This document shows, piece after piece, positions 17,905 through 27,404 of a DNA stretch of 64,000 bases; the stretch's first letter is position 1; every line of letters begins with the position of its first letter. A program made the translations under genes and the position numbers. This stretch comes from Pseudomonas sp. R84 (GTDB taxonomy: Bacteria > Pseudomonadota > Gammaproteobacteria > Pseudomonadales > Pseudomonadaceae), in NCBI RefSeq assembly GCF_009834515.1, contig NZ_CP019426.1, forward strand, positions 6,217,501-6,281,500, given 5' to 3'. The notes beneath the pieces are model-generated. The model saw nothing but the letters and a program-made list of their open reading frames with translations, was not told where the DNA came from and did no database searches.

Positions 17905-19263
17905 TCAGACGGCGAAGAGCAGGTATTCACGCTCCCAGGAACTGATCACGCGCTTGAAGTTTTCATGCTCGGCCCGTTTTACCGCGACGTAGCCAGTGAT
18001 GAAGGTTTTGCCCAGGTACTTCTCGATGGTGGCGCTGTTTTCCATACGCTCCAGCGCGTCTTCGATGGTCAGCGGCAGGCGCAGGTTGCGGCGCTCGTAA
18101 CCACGGCCCACCACTGGTGCGCTCGGGTTGAGGCCTTCGACCATGCCGATGTAACCGCAGAGCAGGCTCGCGGCGATCGCCAGGTACGGGTTGGCGTCGG
18201 CGCCCGGCAGACGGTTTTCCACACGGCGGTTCTGCGGGCCGGCATCCGGTACCCGCAGGCCCACGGTGCGGTTCTCTTCGCCCCACTCGACGTTCACCGG
18301 TGCCGAGGTGTCCGGCAGGAAGCGGCGGAACGAGTTGACGTTGGGGGCGAACAGCGGCAGCAATTCCGGAATCAGCTTCTGCAAGCCACCGATGTGGTGC
18401 AGGAACAACTGGCTCATGGTTCCGTCTTCATTGGAGAAGACGTTCTTGCCGGTCTCGATGTCGATGATGCTCTGGTGCAAGTGCATCGCACTGCCCGGCT
18501 CACCGGTCATTGGCTTGGCCATGAAAGTCGCAGCCACGTCGTGCTTGAGTGCGGCTTCGCGCATGGTGCGCTTGAACACCAGAATCTGGTCGGCCAGCGA
18601 CAGCGCGTCGCCGTGACGGAAGTTGATTTCCATCTGCGCCGTGCCGTCTTCGTGGATCAGCGTGTCGAGGTCCAGTTCCTGCAGTTCGCACCAGTCGTAG
18701 ACGTCTTCGAACAGCGGGTCGAATTCGTTCGCCGCTTCGATGGAGAACGACTGGCGACCGATTTCCGGACGGCCCGAACGGCCGATTGGCGGCTGCAACG
18801 GATAGTCAGGGTCGTCACTGCGCTTGGTCAGGTAGAACTCCATTTCCGGCGCCACAATCGGCTGCCAGCCTTTGTCGGCATAGAGTTTGAGGACCTTCTT
18901 GAGGACGTTGCGCGGCGACAGCTCGATCGGGTTGCCTTGCTTGTCGTAGGTGTCGTGGATCACCTGCGCAGTGGGCTCGATGGCCCACGGCACCAGGTAC
19001 ACGGCGTTCTGGTCGGGGCGGCAGATCATGTCGATGTCGGCTGGGTCGAGCAGTTCGTAATAGATGTCGTCTTCGACGTAGTCGCCGGTCACGGTCTGCA
19101 ACAGCACGCTTTCCGGCAGACGCATGCCTTTTTCGGCAATGAACTTGTTGGTCGGCGAAATCTTGCCCCGGGTGATACCGGTCAAGTCGGCGATCATGCA
19201 TTCGACTTCTGTGATCTTGTGGTCTTTCAACCAATCGGTGAGCTGGTCGAGGTTGTTACTCAT
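17905..19263 (-). CDS. spuB: Glutamylpolyamine synthetase SpuB (glutamine synthetase fold)
   Basis: 452 residues. Ligates glutamate to a polyamine using ATP, the entry to gamma-glutamylated polyamine breakdown. Glutamine synthetase landmarks: [16 protein letters not shown] at the N terminus, metal-site APEMEFYLT, the ATP-site segment [22 protein letters not shown] and [17 protein letters not shown]. It lacks the adenylylation loop of true GlnA. The leader holds a perfect 17-bp palindrome 22 bases before the ATG. A spuA remnant lies just upstream. Confidence 0.9.
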   Translation of the reverse strand: MSNNLDQLTDWLKDHKITEVECMIADLTGITRGKISPTNKFIAEKGMRLPESVLLQTVTGDYVEDDIYYELLDPADIDMICRPDQNAVYLVPWAIEPTAQVIHDTYDKQGNPIELSPRNVLKKVLKLYADKGWQPIVAPEMEFYLTKRSDDPDYPLQPPIGRSGRPEIGRQSFSIEAANEFDPLFEDVYDWCELQELDLDTLIHEDGTAQMEINFRHGDALSLADQILVFKRTMREAALKHDVAATFMAKPMTGEPGSAMHLHQSIIDIETGKNVFSNEDGTMSQLFLHHIGGLQKLIPELLPLFAPNVNSFRRFLPDTSAPVNVEWGEENRTVGLRVPDAGPQNRRVENRLPGADANPYLAIAASLLCGYIGMVEGLNPSAPVVGRGYERRNLRLPLTIEDALERMENSATIEKYLGKTFITGYVAVKRAEHENFKRVISSWEREYLLFAV

Positions 19264-19284
19264 AAATGCCTCTGGGCTGAGTCT

Positions 19285-19301
19285 CCTGACATGATGTCAG
19301 G
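19285..19301. promoter_or_regulatory. Perfect 17-bp palindrome in the spuB leader
   Basis: CCTGACAT-G-ATGTCAGG, eight-base arms around one central base, 22-38 bases before the spuB start codon. Its position fits an operator for a dimeric repressor (GntR, FadR or XRE type), or an RNA hairpin close to the ribosome site. The regulator is unknown. Confidence 0.65.
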
Positions 19302-19357
19302 CAAAGTTTGACGCTATGGGCGTCGCGTTAAAGGGGGCTTGCTCGCGCAGTGCCGGC

Positions 19358-19714
19358 TTATGCCTGGCACCGCGCATAGACAATGAAAGAGGAGCTTACC
19401 TGCCCTTTACGCTGGCGTTGCATTTCCTGTGCACAGTCCAGGCGTGCAGAATCATGAGCACGGCTGGGCAAGCGGCACAGGCTTTGAGGGTGAAAGCGAT
19501 CTATATTGGAAGGGGACGCCATAAACAGGATGCTTTCCCGTACGTCCAGAATATCGGACGCTGACGCTTGAACGGCCATGGACGGGAACATCGTCGCTAA
19601 CGGGCGAGCCATGCTGGCTGCGCTAAGGACGGATTTGTCGCCACTGATGTGATGAGCATGCAGACCGGACTGTTGCGAGCAATCGGTGATGCCGATTAAC
19701 GGCAGGCGAGACAT
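19358..19714 (-). pseudogene. spuA: spuA remnant (gamma-glutamyl-GABA hydrolase, PuuD type), truncated
   Basis: The 118-residue frame begins MSRLPLIGITDCSQQSG and keeps the order of a PuuD/SpuA N terminus: HHISGDKSV, DILDVRESILFMASPSNI and AHDSARLDC. A full family member is about 250 residues with a class I glutamine amidotransferase triad. Here the expected GICRG nucleophile elbow is missing, apart from a possible trace in DCAQEM, and the entire C-terminal His/Glu part is gone. The frame then runs into the spuB leader. Its position, upstream of spuB and before divergent spuI, matches spuA in P. aeruginosa. The comparison is from memory of the family. Confidence 0.72.
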
Positions 19715-19992
19715 GAAGCACCCCGGTATTATTGCTGTTATGGGTTTGATCGGAGCTTAGCCTTGTTCATTTTTTTACACAACACCCCCGTAAAAAATAC
19801 AACACGGCCTGCTCAAGCCTGCGGGTGCGCAGTGTCCCAAGGGCCAAAAATCGCCCGAAAGTGCCCCATAAATGCCCTCGCAGCGCTTTTTTAGGGCAAA
19901 AAAGGCCTCGCTTGACTTCGGCAGGCCGTTCGGGTTGACTGAAACCAGAAAAGATCAATGATTGATATTTTTAACAACAAAGGTGTTGCATC
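19715..19992. promoter_or_regulatory. spuI upstream region
   Basis: 278 bases without a gene. AT-rich near 19765-19800 (CATTTTTTTACACAACAC), which probably holds the spuI promoter. No clear sigma-54 element was found. A ribosome-like AAAGGTG lies just before the spuI ATG. Confidence 0.45.
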
Positions 19993-21369
19993 ATGTCGGT
20001 ACCCCCGCGTGCCGTTCAGCTTAACGAAGCGAACGCGTTCCTTAAGGAACATCCTGAGGTTCTGTACGTTGACCTTCTGATTGCGGATATGAATGGTGTG
20101 GTGCGCGGCAAGCGCATTGAACGCACCAGTCTCCACAAGGTTTACGAGAAAGGCATCAACCTGCCGGCCTCTCTATTTGCTCTGGATATCAATGGTTCGA
20201 CGGTGGAAAGCACCGGCCTGGGCCTGGACATCGGCGACGCCGATCGTATCTGCTATCCAATCCCCGACACCCTGTGCAATGAGCCATGGCAGAAGCGCCC
20301 GACCGCGCAACTGTTGATGACCATGCACGAACTCGAAGGCGACCCATTCTTCGCCGATCCGCGCGAAGTGCTCCGTCAAGTTGTTGCAAAGTTTGACGAG
20401 CTGGGCCTGACCATCTGCGCGGCATTCGAACTCGAGTTTTACCTGATCGACCAGGAAAACGTGAACGGACGTCCTCAGCCACCACGCTCGCCGATCTCCG
20501 GCAAACGTCCGCACTCGACGCAGGTCTATCTGATCGACGACCTCGACGAATACGTCGATTGCCTCCAGGACATTCTGGAAGGTGCCAAAGAGCAAGGCAT
20601 CCCGGCCGACGCCATCGTCAAGGAAAGTGCCCCGGCGCAGTTCGAAGTGAACCTGCACCACGTCGCCGACCCGATCAAGGCATGCGACTACGCGGTACTG
20701 CTCAAGCGTCTGATCAAGAACATCGCCTACGACCATGAAATGGACACCACCTTCATGGCCAAACCGTATCCGGGCCAGGCAGGCAATGGTCTGCACGTAC
20801 ACATTTCGATTCTGGATAAAGAAGGCAAAAACATTTTTGCCAGCGAGGATCCCGAGCAGAACGCCGCGCTGCGTCACGCGATCGGCGGTGTGCTCGAGAC
20901 CCTGCCCGCGCAGATGGCTTTCCTCTGCCCGAACGTCAACTCCTACCGTCGTTTCGGCGCGCAGTTCTATGTACCGAACTCGCCGTGCTGGGGTCTGGAC
21001 AACCGCACCGTGGCGATTCGCGTACCGACCGGCTCGTCCGATGCCGTGCGTATCGAACACCGCGTCGCCGGTGCCGACGCCAACCCGTACCTGCTGATGG
21101 CTTCGGTACTGGCCGGCGTGCACCACGGTCTGACCAACAAGATCGAGCCGGGCGCGCCAGTCGAAGGCAACAGCTACGAGCAGAACGAGCAAAGCCTGCC
21201 GAACAACTTGCGCGATGCCCTGCGTGAGCTGGACGACAGCGAGGTGATGGCCAAGTACATCGATCCGAAGTACATCGATATCTTCGTCGCCTGCAAGGAA
21301 AGCGAGCTGGAGGAGTTTGAACACTCCATCTCTGACCTTGAGTACAACTGGTATCTGCATACCGTTTAA
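19993..21369 (+). CDS. spuI: Glutamylpolyamine synthetase SpuI (glutamine synthetase fold)
   Basis: 458 residues. A second GS-like ligase, divergent from spuB across the spuA remnant. Motifs: LLIADMNGVVRGKRIER, the metal-site AAFELEFYLID, PAQFEVNLHHVADPIKA, HVHISILDKEGKNIF and NRTVAIRVPTGSSDAVR. P. aeruginosa carries several such ligases with different polyamine preferences, and the one at this position is SpuI. The exact substrate here is not determinable. A strong terminator follows. Confidence 0.88.
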   Translation: MSVPPRAVQLNEANAFLKEHPEVLYVDLLIADMNGVVRGKRIERTSLHKVYEKGINLPASLFALDINGSTVESTGLGLDIGDADRICYPIPDTLCNEPWQKRPTAQLLMTMHELEGDPFFADPREVLRQVVAKFDELGLTICAAFELEFYLIDQENVNGRPQPPRSPISGKRPHSTQVYLIDDLDEYVDCLQDILEGAKEQGIPADAIVKESAPAQFEVNLHHVADPIKACDYAVLLKRLIKNIAYDHEMDTTFMAKPYPGQAGNGLHVHISILDKEGKNIFASEDPEQNAALRHAIGGVLETLPAQMAFLCPNVNSYRRFGAQFYVPNSPCWGLDNRTVAIRVPTGSSDAVRIEHRVAGADANPYLLMASVLAGVHHGLTNKIEPGAPVEGNSYEQNEQSLPNNLRDALRELDDSEVMAKYIDPKYIDIFVACKESELEEFEHSISDLEYNWYLHTV

Positions 21370-21388
21370 GCGGATTGCAGCTTCAGGA

Positions 21389-21427
21389 AAAACGCCGTTG
21401 GCTGATTCAGCCAACGGCGTTTTTTTA
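21389..21427 (+). terminator. Rho-independent terminator of spuI
   Basis: Long stem AACGCCGTTGGCTGA / TCAGCCAACGGCGTT followed by TTTTTT. Confidence 0.95.
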
Positions 21428-21462
21428 TGGCCGAACACAAATCCTTGGGATGGGAGTGAATG

Positions 21463-21573
21463 GCCGCCTGCGGCGGTTCGCGAGCAGGCTCGCTCCCACA
21501 GGGGGCTGTGTGTACAAATACTCAAGCTCACTGGAGATCAAATGTGGGAGCGAGCCTGCTCGCGAAGCGGCCG
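21463..21573. repeat. REPIN
   Basis: The left arm TTCGCGAGCAGGCTCGCTCC (21478) mirrors the right arm GTGGGAGCGAGCCTGCTCGC (21544), with flanking GGCCGC / GCGGCC. It lies between spuI and the TetR gene. Confidence 0.85.
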
Positions 21574-21629
21574 ACAAGACAACGCACAAGCCGGCTCGTA
21601 CAATGCCCGCTGCCCCGCAGGAGACTTCC

Positions 21630-22268
21630 ATGACGCGACCCGCCCCCGTCCGCAAACCCCGTGCCCGCAGCCAGGCGCGCATCGATTCGATACTCGACGC
21701 CGCGCGCACATTGCTGGCGGCCGAGGGTGTGGCGAGTCTGTCGATCTACAGCGTCGCCGAGCGCGCGCAGATTCCGCCCTCCTCCGTGTACCACTTTTTC
21801 GCCAGCGTCCCGGCATTGCTCGAAGCGCTGACGGCGGATGTCCACGCTGCGTTCCGCGCCTGCCTGCAAGCACCGATCGATCACGAAGCCCTGCGTGACT
21901 GGCGTGATCTGTCGCGGCTGGTCGAGCAGCGAATGCTGGAGATCTACGACGAAGACGCCGCCGCACGGCAGTTGATCCTCGCGCAACATGGTCTGACCGA
22001 AGTGACTCAGGCAGATCGTCAGCACGACATAGAACTGGGCGATCTGATGCACAAGCTGTTCGATCATCACTTCGAATTGCCGAGGTTGCCGGCAGATGTC
22101 GATGTGTTTGCCTTGGCGATGGAGTTGGGCGACCGGGTGTATGCGCGCTCGGTGCAGCAGCATGGGCAGATCACCCCGCGCATGGCCGAGGAAGGGATGC
22201 GCGTGTTTGATGCCTATATCGGGCTGTATCTGCCACCTTATCTGCCCAAAAGATCTCTAGTGGTCTGA
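21630..22268 (+). CDS. TetR family transcriptional regulator
   Basis: 212 residues. The N-terminal helix-turn-helix spans about residues 14-60 (RIDSILDAARTLLAAEG, SIYSVAERAQIPPSSVYHFF). The ligand domain is divergent and unassigned. The preceding basic stretch (PAPVRKPRARSQAR) is typical. Placed after spuI and convergent with the ssu operon, so neither neighbour is a clear target. ATG at 21630 follows CAGGAGACTTCC. Confidence 0.87.
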   Translation: MTRPAPVRKPRARSQARIDSILDAARTLLAAEGVASLSIYSVAERAQIPPSSVYHFFASVPALLEALTADVHAAFRACLQAPIDHEALRDWRDLSRLVEQRMLEIYDEDAAARQLILAQHGLTEVTQADRQHDIELGDLMHKLFDHHFELPRLPADVDVFALAMELGDRVYARSVQQHGQITPRMAEEGMRVFDAYIGLYLPPYLPKRSLVV

Positions 22269-22269
22269 C

Positions 22270-22347
22270 TGGCCTCTTCGCGAGCAGGCTCGCTCCCACA
22301 TTTGGAATGCGATCCCCTGTGGGAGCGAGCCTGCTCGCGAAGGCCGC
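22270..22347. repeat. REPIN
   Basis: Arms TTCGCGAGCAGGCTCGCTCC (22278) and GTGGGAGCGAGCCTGCTCGC (22319) around TTTGGAATGCGATCCC. The same core TTTGGAATGCGATC occurs in the REPIN at 27296-27383. Confidence 0.85.
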
Positions 22348-22372
22348 GCCGCCGATTTCAAGCCAGGCACAA

Positions 22373-22411
22373 AAAACCCCGAAGGGCTCACGCCCTCCGG
22401 GGTTGTTTTTT
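22373..22411. terminator. Bidirectional terminator between tetR and ssuF
   Basis: Stem AACCCCGAAGGGC / GCCCTCCGGGGTT with A-run on the left and T-run on the right, so it works on both strands. Confidence 0.88.
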
Positions 22412-22421
22412 ACTCACCGGC

Positions 22422-22637
22422 TTACAACTTGGCGATCGACACCTCGGTGGATTTCACAAAGGCGATCACTTCGCTGCCGACCACCAGTTCCAGCTCTTTG
22501 ACCGAGCGGGTGGTGATCACCGAAGTGACGATGCCGGAAGCGGTCTGCACGTCGATTTCCGACAGCACGTCACCGAGGACGATTTCCTTGATCGAGCCTT
22601 TGAACTGGTTACGGACGTTGATGGCTTTGATAGTCAT
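22422..22637 (-). CDS. ssuF: Molybdopterin-binding (TOBE/Mop) small protein SsuF
   Basis: 71 residues, a single Mop/TOBE unit (NVRNQFKGSIKEIVLGDVL, SEIDVQTASGIVTSVIT, LVVGSEVIAFVKSTEVSI). Such molbindins bind molybdate or related oxyanions. In P. putida the last gene of the ssuEADCBF operon encodes a protein of this size and type, and was reported to be needed for good growth on sulfonates and sulfate esters; that role is carried over by position. It lies 27 bases after ssuB. Confidence 0.88.
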   Translation of the reverse strand: MTIKAINVRNQFKGSIKEIVLGDVLSEIDVQTASGIVTSVITTRSVKELELVVGSEVIAFVKSTEVSIAKL

Positions 22638-22664
22638 GGCAATGATTCCTGTCGTTTGCTTGAG

Positions 22665-23471
22665 TTATTGAGCCCAACGCAGTTGCGTAGGCAGTGGTGA
22701 AACAGGTTCCGGCGCCGGCGGTTCGCCGGGCAGGGAGAGAACACGGTTAAGCACTTCGGTTTCCAGCGCTGCGAGTCTGTGCGAACCACGCACTCGCGGC
22801 CGCAGCAGTTCGACATGCAGATCGAGGCCGACTTCGCCGTCCTCGATCAGAATCACCCGGTCGGCAATCGCCACCGCTTCACTGACGTCGTGGGTCACCA
22901 GCAGCACGGTGAAGCCGTGTTGCTGCCAGAGACGTTCGATCAGTTGCTGCATTTCAATTCGGGTCAGCGCATCCAGCGCGCCGAGCGGTTCGTCGAGCAA
23001 CAGCAGGCGCGGTTGATGGATCAGCGCCCGCGCCAGCGCAACGCGCTGCTTCTGTCCGCCAGACAGCGCCGCCGGCCACTCATTGGCACGATCCGCCAGA
23101 CCCACCGCTTCCAGTGCATCCAGCGCTTGCGGGCGCCAGTTGCCCTTAAGGCCGAGGCCAACGTTGTCGATGATCTTTTTCCACGGCAGCAGGCGTGCTT
23201 CCTGGAACATCAATCGGGTGTCTTCCCGCGCATCGCTGAGTGGCGCAGAACCGGCGAGCAAGTCGCCGCCAGTCGGTTTATCGAGGCCGGCGAGCAAGCG
23301 CAGCAAGGTACTTTTGCCGCAGCCACTGCGCCCGACCACGGCGACGAATTGCCCCGCCGGAATGTGCAGATCGATGTCACGCAGCACCTGCCGCGCGCCG
23401 AAGGTTTTCTGCAGGTTGCGCACCGCCAGCGGAATCCCGCGCAGCAGGCGTGGAGGTTGTTGAGCAGTCAT
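22665..23471 (-). CDS. ssuB: Aliphatic sulfonate ABC transporter ATPase SsuB
   Basis: 268 residues. Powers sulfonate import with SsuC and SsuA. Walker [15 protein letters not shown]-loop [11 protein letters not shown], signature [14 protein letters not shown], Walker [13 protein letters not shown] and switch His in [11 protein letters not shown]. The start at 23471 overlaps the ssuC stop as ATGA and has AGGAGGTGCGGC upstream, so the longer frame is rejected. Confidence 0.94.
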   Translation of the reverse strand: MTAQQPPRLLRGIPLAVRNLQKTFGARQVLRDIDLHIPAGQFVAVVGRSGCGKSTLLRLLAGLDKPTGGDLLAGSAPLSDAREDTRLMFQEARLLPWKKIIDNVGLGLKGNWRPQALDALEAVGLADRANEWPAALSGGQKQRVALARALIHQPRLLLLDEPLGALDALTRIEMQQLIERLWQQHGFTVLLVTHDVSEAVAIADRVILIEDGEVGLDLHVELLRPRVRGSHRLAALETEVLNRVLSLPGEPPAPEPVSPLPTQLRWAQ

Positions 23472-24250
23472 GCCGCACCTCCTTTGGCAACCTGATAAGC
23501 CGGGTGCCAGCGCAACCACACACGCTCAAGTCCTCGGGCCGCGAGGTCGGCGAGTTTGCCCAGCACCGCGTAAAGCAGGATCGCCAGCACCACCACGTCG
23601 GTCTGCAAAAACTCGCGGGCGTTCATCGCCAGGTAGCCGATGCCGGAGCTGGCCGAGATGGTTTCCGCCACAATCAACGTCAGCCACATAAAGCCCAGGG
23701 CGAAACGCACACCGACCAGAATCGAAGGTAGCGCGCCCGGCAGGATCACCTGCCAGAACAGGCTGAAACCGCTCAAGCCATAGCTGCGCGCCATCTCCAC
23801 CAGCGCCGGATCGACGTTGCGGATGCCGTGATAAGTGTTGAGGTAGATCGGGAACAACGTGCCCAACGCCACCAGAAAGATCTTCGCCGACTCGTCGATG
23901 CCGAACCAGAGGATCACCAGCGGAATCAGCGCCAGGTGCGGCACGTTGCGGATCATCTGCACCGAGCTGTCGAGCAGGCGTTCGCCCCACTTCGACAGGC
24001 CGGTGATGAAACCCAAGACCAGACCGATGCTGCCACCGATGGTGAAACCGAGGGCCGCACGCCAGCCGCTGATCGCCAGATGCGTCCAGATTTCACCGCT
24101 GCGCACCAGGCTCACGCCGGCTTCGATCACCGCCACCGGTGCCGGCAAAATCCGTGTCGACAACCAACCGGCCGACACCGACAGCTGCCACACCGCCAGC
24201 AACAACACCGGCAACGCCCAGGGCGCGAGGCTGTGGATGATTTTCTTCAT
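23468..24250 (-). CDS. ssuC: Aliphatic sulfonate ABC transporter permease SsuC
   Basis: 260 residues with about six membrane segments (first: [18 protein letters not shown]). The ATPase-contact loop reads [20 protein letters not shown], and [20 protein letters not shown] is typical of SsuC/TauC permeases. Overlaps ssuB by four bases and follows ssuD by eight. Confidence 0.94.
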   Translation of the reverse strand: MKKIIHSLAPWALPVLLLAVWQLSVSAGWLSTRILPAPVAVIEAGVSLVRSGEIWTHLAISGWRAALGFTIGGSIGLVLGFITGLSKWGERLLDSSVQMIRNVPHLALIPLVILWFGIDESAKIFLVALGTLFPIYLNTYHGIRNVDPALVEMARSYGLSGFSLFWQVILPGALPSILVGVRFALGFMWLTLIVAETISASSGIGYLAMNAREFLQTDVVVLAILLYAVLGKLADLAARGLERVWLRWHPAYQVAKGGAA

Positions 24251-24258
24251 GGCGCGCC

Positions 24259-25407
24259 TCAGCTCTGCGACGCGGCTTTGGGAAGAATGTCGTTGGCGAC
24301 CATCTCGCCGAACGGGCTGACATAACCGGCGCTTTTCGGCAGTTCCGGACGCTCGATGTCGAGGTGCGGGAAGAGCAGTTCAGCGACGCGATAAGACTCT
24401 TCGAGGTGTGGATAACCGGAGAAGATGAAGGTGTCGATGCCCAGATCCGCGTATTCCTTCACACGTGCGGCCACGGTCGGGCCATCGCCGACCAGCGCCG
24501 TACCGGCACCACCGCGCACGAGGCCAACGCCGGCCCAGAGGTTCGGGCTGACTTCGAGGTTGTCGCGGCTGCCGCCGTGCAGCGCGGCCATGCGTTGCTG
24601 GCCAACCGAATCGAAACGCGCAAGCGAAGCCTGAGCGCGAGCGATGGTGTCGTCGTCCAGGTGCGAGATCAGCCGATCTGCCGCTTGCCACGCTTCAGCG
24701 TTGGTTTCACGGACGATCACATGCAGACGAATACCGAAGCGTACGGTGCGGCCGAGCTTGGCGGCTTTGGCTCGGACTTGGGCAATCTTCTCGGCCACTG
24801 CTGCTGGCGGCTCACCCCAGGTCAGGACCATTTCCACTTGTTCAGCAGCCAGGTCCTGCGCCGCTTCCGAGGAGCCGCCGAAGTACAGCGGCGGACGCGG
24901 TTGCTGGATCGGCGGATAGAGCAACTTCGCACCCTTCACGCTGATGTGCTGACCGTCGTAATCGACGGTTTCGCCTTCGAGCACACGACGCCAGATGCGG
25001 GTGAATTCCACCGAGGCTTGATAGCGTTCTTCGTGGCTGAGAAACAGACCGTCGCCAGCCAATTCTTCCGGGTCACCGCCAGTCACCAGATTGAACAGCG
25101 CACGGCCGCCGGACAGGCGATCAAGGGTGGCTGCCTGCCGCGCCGCGACCGTCGGGGAAATGATCCCGGGGCGCAGGGCAACGAGAAACTTCAGACGCTG
25201 GGTCACCGGGATCAGCGACGCCGCCACCAGCCACGAGTCTTCGCAGGAGCGGCCGGTGGGAATCAGCACACCGCCGAAACCCAGACGATCAGCCGCTTGC
25301 GCAACCTGTTGCAGATAACCGTGGTCGACGGCGCGAGCGCCTTCGGCGGTGCCAAGGTAATGGCCGTCGCCGTGGGTAGGCAGGAACCAGAAGATATTGA
25401 GGCTCAT
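24259..25407 (-). CDS. ssuD: FMNH2-dependent alkanesulfonate monooxygenase SsuD
   Basis: 382 residues, bacterial-luciferase-like TIM barrel. Cleaves alkanesulfonates to aldehyde plus sulfite using FMNH2 supplied by SsuE. Visible: [54 protein letters not shown], the [19 protein letters not shown] segment and [19 protein letters not shown]. All are diagnostic for SsuD rather than other luciferase-like enzymes. Confidence 0.96.
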   Translation of the reverse strand: MSLNIFWFLPTHGDGHYLGTAEGARAVDHGYLQQVAQAADRLGFGGVLIPTGRSCEDSWLVAASLIPVTQRLKFLVALRPGIISPTVAARQAATLDRLSGGRALFNLVTGGDPEELAGDGLFLSHEERYQASVEFTRIWRRVLEGETVDYDGQHISVKGAKLLYPPIQQPRPPLYFGGSSEAAQDLAAEQVEMVLTWGEPPAAVAEKIAQVRAKAAKLGRTVRFGIRLHVIVRETNAEAWQAADRLISHLDDDTIARAQASLARFDSVGQQRMAALHGGSRDNLEVSPNLWAGVGLVRGGAGTALVGDGPTVAARVKEYADLGIDTFIFSGYPHLEESYRVAELLFPHLDIERPELPKSAGYVSPFGEMVANDILPKAASQS

Positions 25408-25432
25408 GGAGTGGTCTCCTTGGGGATTCGAA

Positions 25433-26398
25433 TTACTGCGCTTTAGCCACAGCGGCCGGTGGTGTCCAGATCACATCCTTGATGCTCAGCGGCTTGGGAA
25501 TCAGCTTGAGCTGGAAGAACGTGTCAGCGATTTTCTGCTGCGCGGCGACCACTTCCGGGGTCAGGAACAGCGCGCCGTAGCCCTGGCGTTGCACCGAAGT
25601 CAGGGTGATATCCGCCGGCAGACCGAGCAGTGGCGCGACTTGTTGGGTCACGTCTTCAGGATTGGCTTTCGACCACTCGCCGACCGCGCGCACTTCTTCC
25701 ACGAGGGTCTTGATCACCTCGGGATTTTTCTGTGCGTAAGGCTTGGTCGCGAGATAGAACTGGTGGTTATCGACAATGCCTTTGCCGTCGCGCAGGGTGT
25801 GCGCTTGCAGTTGTTTCTCGGCGGCAGCCTGGTACGGATCCCAGATGACCCAGGCGTCGACGCTGCCACGTTCGAACGCAGCGCGAGCATCGGCCGGCGG
25901 CAGGAATACGGTCTGGATGTCGCTGTATTTCAGACCGGCGTCTTCCAGTGCACGCACCAGCAGGTAGTGAACGTTGGAGCCTTTGTTCAGGGCGACTTTC
26001 TTGCCCTTGAGATCGGCCACCGATTTGATCGGCGAGTCTTTCGGCACAAGGATCGCTTCGCTGTTCGGCGCTGGCGGTTCATAAGCGACGTAAAGCAGAT
26101 CGGCGCCGGCCGCCTGAGCGAACACCGGTGGAGTTTCGCCAGTGACACCGAAGTCGATCGAGCCGACGTTCAGGCCTTCGAGCAGTTGCGGGCCACCGGG
26201 AAATTCAGTCCATTGCACGTCGACGCCTTGGGCGGCCAGACGTTTTTCCAGAGTGCCCTTGGCTTTGAGCAGCACCAGCGTGCCGTACTTCTGATAACCG
26301 ATCCGCAATGTCTCGGCTTGAGCTTGAGTGATGGCGCCGAAGGTGACAGCCGCAGCAAACAGAGCGACCAGACCACGACGCAAAAATACAGTGCGCAT
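25433..26398 (-). CDS. ssuA: Aliphatic sulfonate-binding periplasmic protein SsuA
   Basis: 321 residues from the ATG preceded by GGAGAGCGCT. The signal peptide runs to about residue 24 (ending ITQAQA). Binding-protein features: [40 protein letters not shown] and [19 protein letters not shown]. Delivers sulfonates to SsuBC. Part of the same operon. Confidence 0.94.
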   Translation of the reverse strand: MRTVFLRRGLVALFAAAVTFGAITQAQAETLRIGYQKYGTLVLLKAKGTLEKRLAAQGVDVQWTEFPGGPQLLEGLNVGSIDFGVTGETPPVFAQAAGADLLYVAYEPPAPNSEAILVPKDSPIKSVADLKGKKVALNKGSNVHYLLVRALEDAGLKYSDIQTVFLPPADARAAFERGSVDAWVIWDPYQAAAEKQLQAHTLRDGKGIVDNHQFYLATKPYAQKNPEVIKTLVEEVRAVGEWSKANPEDVTQQVAPLLGLPADITLTSVQRQGYGALFLTPEVVAAQQKIADTFFQLKLIPKPLSIKDVIWTPPAAVAKAQ

Positions 26399-26487
26399 AG
26401 CGCTCTCCTTTTTGCTGTTGGGTTTTGGCTGCACCTGCTTGCCCGTTAGCGGGCGAGTAAGGCGAGTACTTCAAATTTCGATGAGGC

Positions 26488-27081
26488 TTAAATGCTCCAG
26501 CGAGCACTCAACAAACGTTCGTTCAACAGACCCGGTTCCAGCGGTTTCGGCCGACGGGCCATGGCGCCGACAAACTGATCCAGCGCTTCGTGCAGTCGCT
26601 GCTCCAGCGCTGGAGCCAGTTGCGCCGCAGCACTGCCTTCGCCGTAAGCGATCTGGCTGTCCTCGGCGAAAATCCCCTGGAGCATTTCCTGGGCTTTCAG
26701 CGCCGACAAAACAGGCTTGAGGGCGTAGTCGACCACCAGCATGTGGGCAATGCTGCCGCCCGTGGCCATCGGCAAGACAATCTTGTGGTTCAGGGCGCGC
26801 TCGGGCAGCAGATCCAGCAGGGTCTTCAGGGCGCCGGAAAACGACGCTTTGTAAACCGGTGTGGCGATCAGCAGACCGTCGGCGTTTTCAATCTGTTGCA
26901 GCAGGTCGAGCACCTTCGGGCTGTCGAAGCGGGCGTGGAGCAAATCCTCGGCCGGGAAGTCCCGCACCTGATAACTCACCACTTCCACCCCTTGCGCCTG
27001 CAACCAGCGTTGCGAGCGTTCCAGCAGCACCCCGGAACGGGAGCGCAGGCTGGGACTGCCACCGAGTGAGACGACCAGCAT
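26488..27081 (-). CDS. ssuE: NAD(P)H-dependent FMN reductase SsuE
   Basis: 197 residues, flavodoxin-like fold. Supplies FMNH2 to SsuD. Shows [17 protein letters not shown] at the N terminus and the flavin-site [20 protein letters not shown]. First gene of the operon ssuE-A-D-C-B-F. The upstream 150 bases are AT-rich and contain TTTATTCATT at 27179, shared with the oprD/tauA region. Confidence 0.94.
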   Translation of the reverse strand: MLVVSLGGSPSLRSRSGVLLERSQRWLQAQGVEVVSYQVRDFPAEDLLHARFDSPKVLDLLQQIENADGLLIATPVYKASFSGALKTLLDLLPERALNHKIVLPMATGGSIAHMLVVDYALKPVLSALKAQEMLQGIFAEDSQIAYGEGSAAAQLAPALEQRLHEALDQFVGAMARRPKPLEPGLLNERLLSARWSI

Positions 27082-27232
27082 TGAGACGATTCCTTAAGCG
27101 TTACAGGCGATTCGCGGGTTGCGATTTCGCTTCGATGGGAGTGACCTTACCAGCTGATTTATATATCCATAAATCATATTTATTCATTTGGTTATGCTTT
27201 TTGGAGATATGAGATTCGCTTTGTTTCAGGCG

Positions 27233-27258
27233 AAAAAAAAGGCCGTCGAAACGGCCTG
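27233..27258 (-). terminator. Terminator of lsfA
   Basis: Stem AGGCCGT / ACGGCCT with a four-base loop, followed on the minus strand by eight T residues. Confidence 0.85.
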
Positions 27259-27295
27259 AAATCCCCTGCTTAGTAGTTCCGTGGTAACTGGACTA

Positions 27296-27383
27296 ACGCC
27301 TTCGCGAGCAGGCTCGCTCCCACATTTGGAATGCGATCACCTGTGGGAGCGAGCCTGCTCCGGGCGGCGTTCCGACGAAAGCG
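27296..27383. repeat. REPIN with odd right tail
   Basis: The left arm TTCGCGAGCAGGCTCGCTCC (27301) is standard. The right arm GTGGGAGCGAGCCTGCTC then changes to CGGGCGGCGTTCCGACGAA instead of GCGAA. The same tail occurs in reverse at 4478-4497. Confidence 0.82.
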
Positions 27384-27404
27384 GTGGTGGCTACACCGCA
27401 AATC

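Larger units (their letters stand above)
27082..27404. promoter_or_regulatory. ssuE upstream region
   Basis: 323 bases with no gene. From ssuE outwards it holds an AT-rich promoter-like stretch (27155-27205), the lsfA terminator (27233-27257) and a REPIN (27296-27383). Sulfur-limitation control by CysB is expected for this operon in the genus, but no site can be assigned with certainty. Confidence 0.5.
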
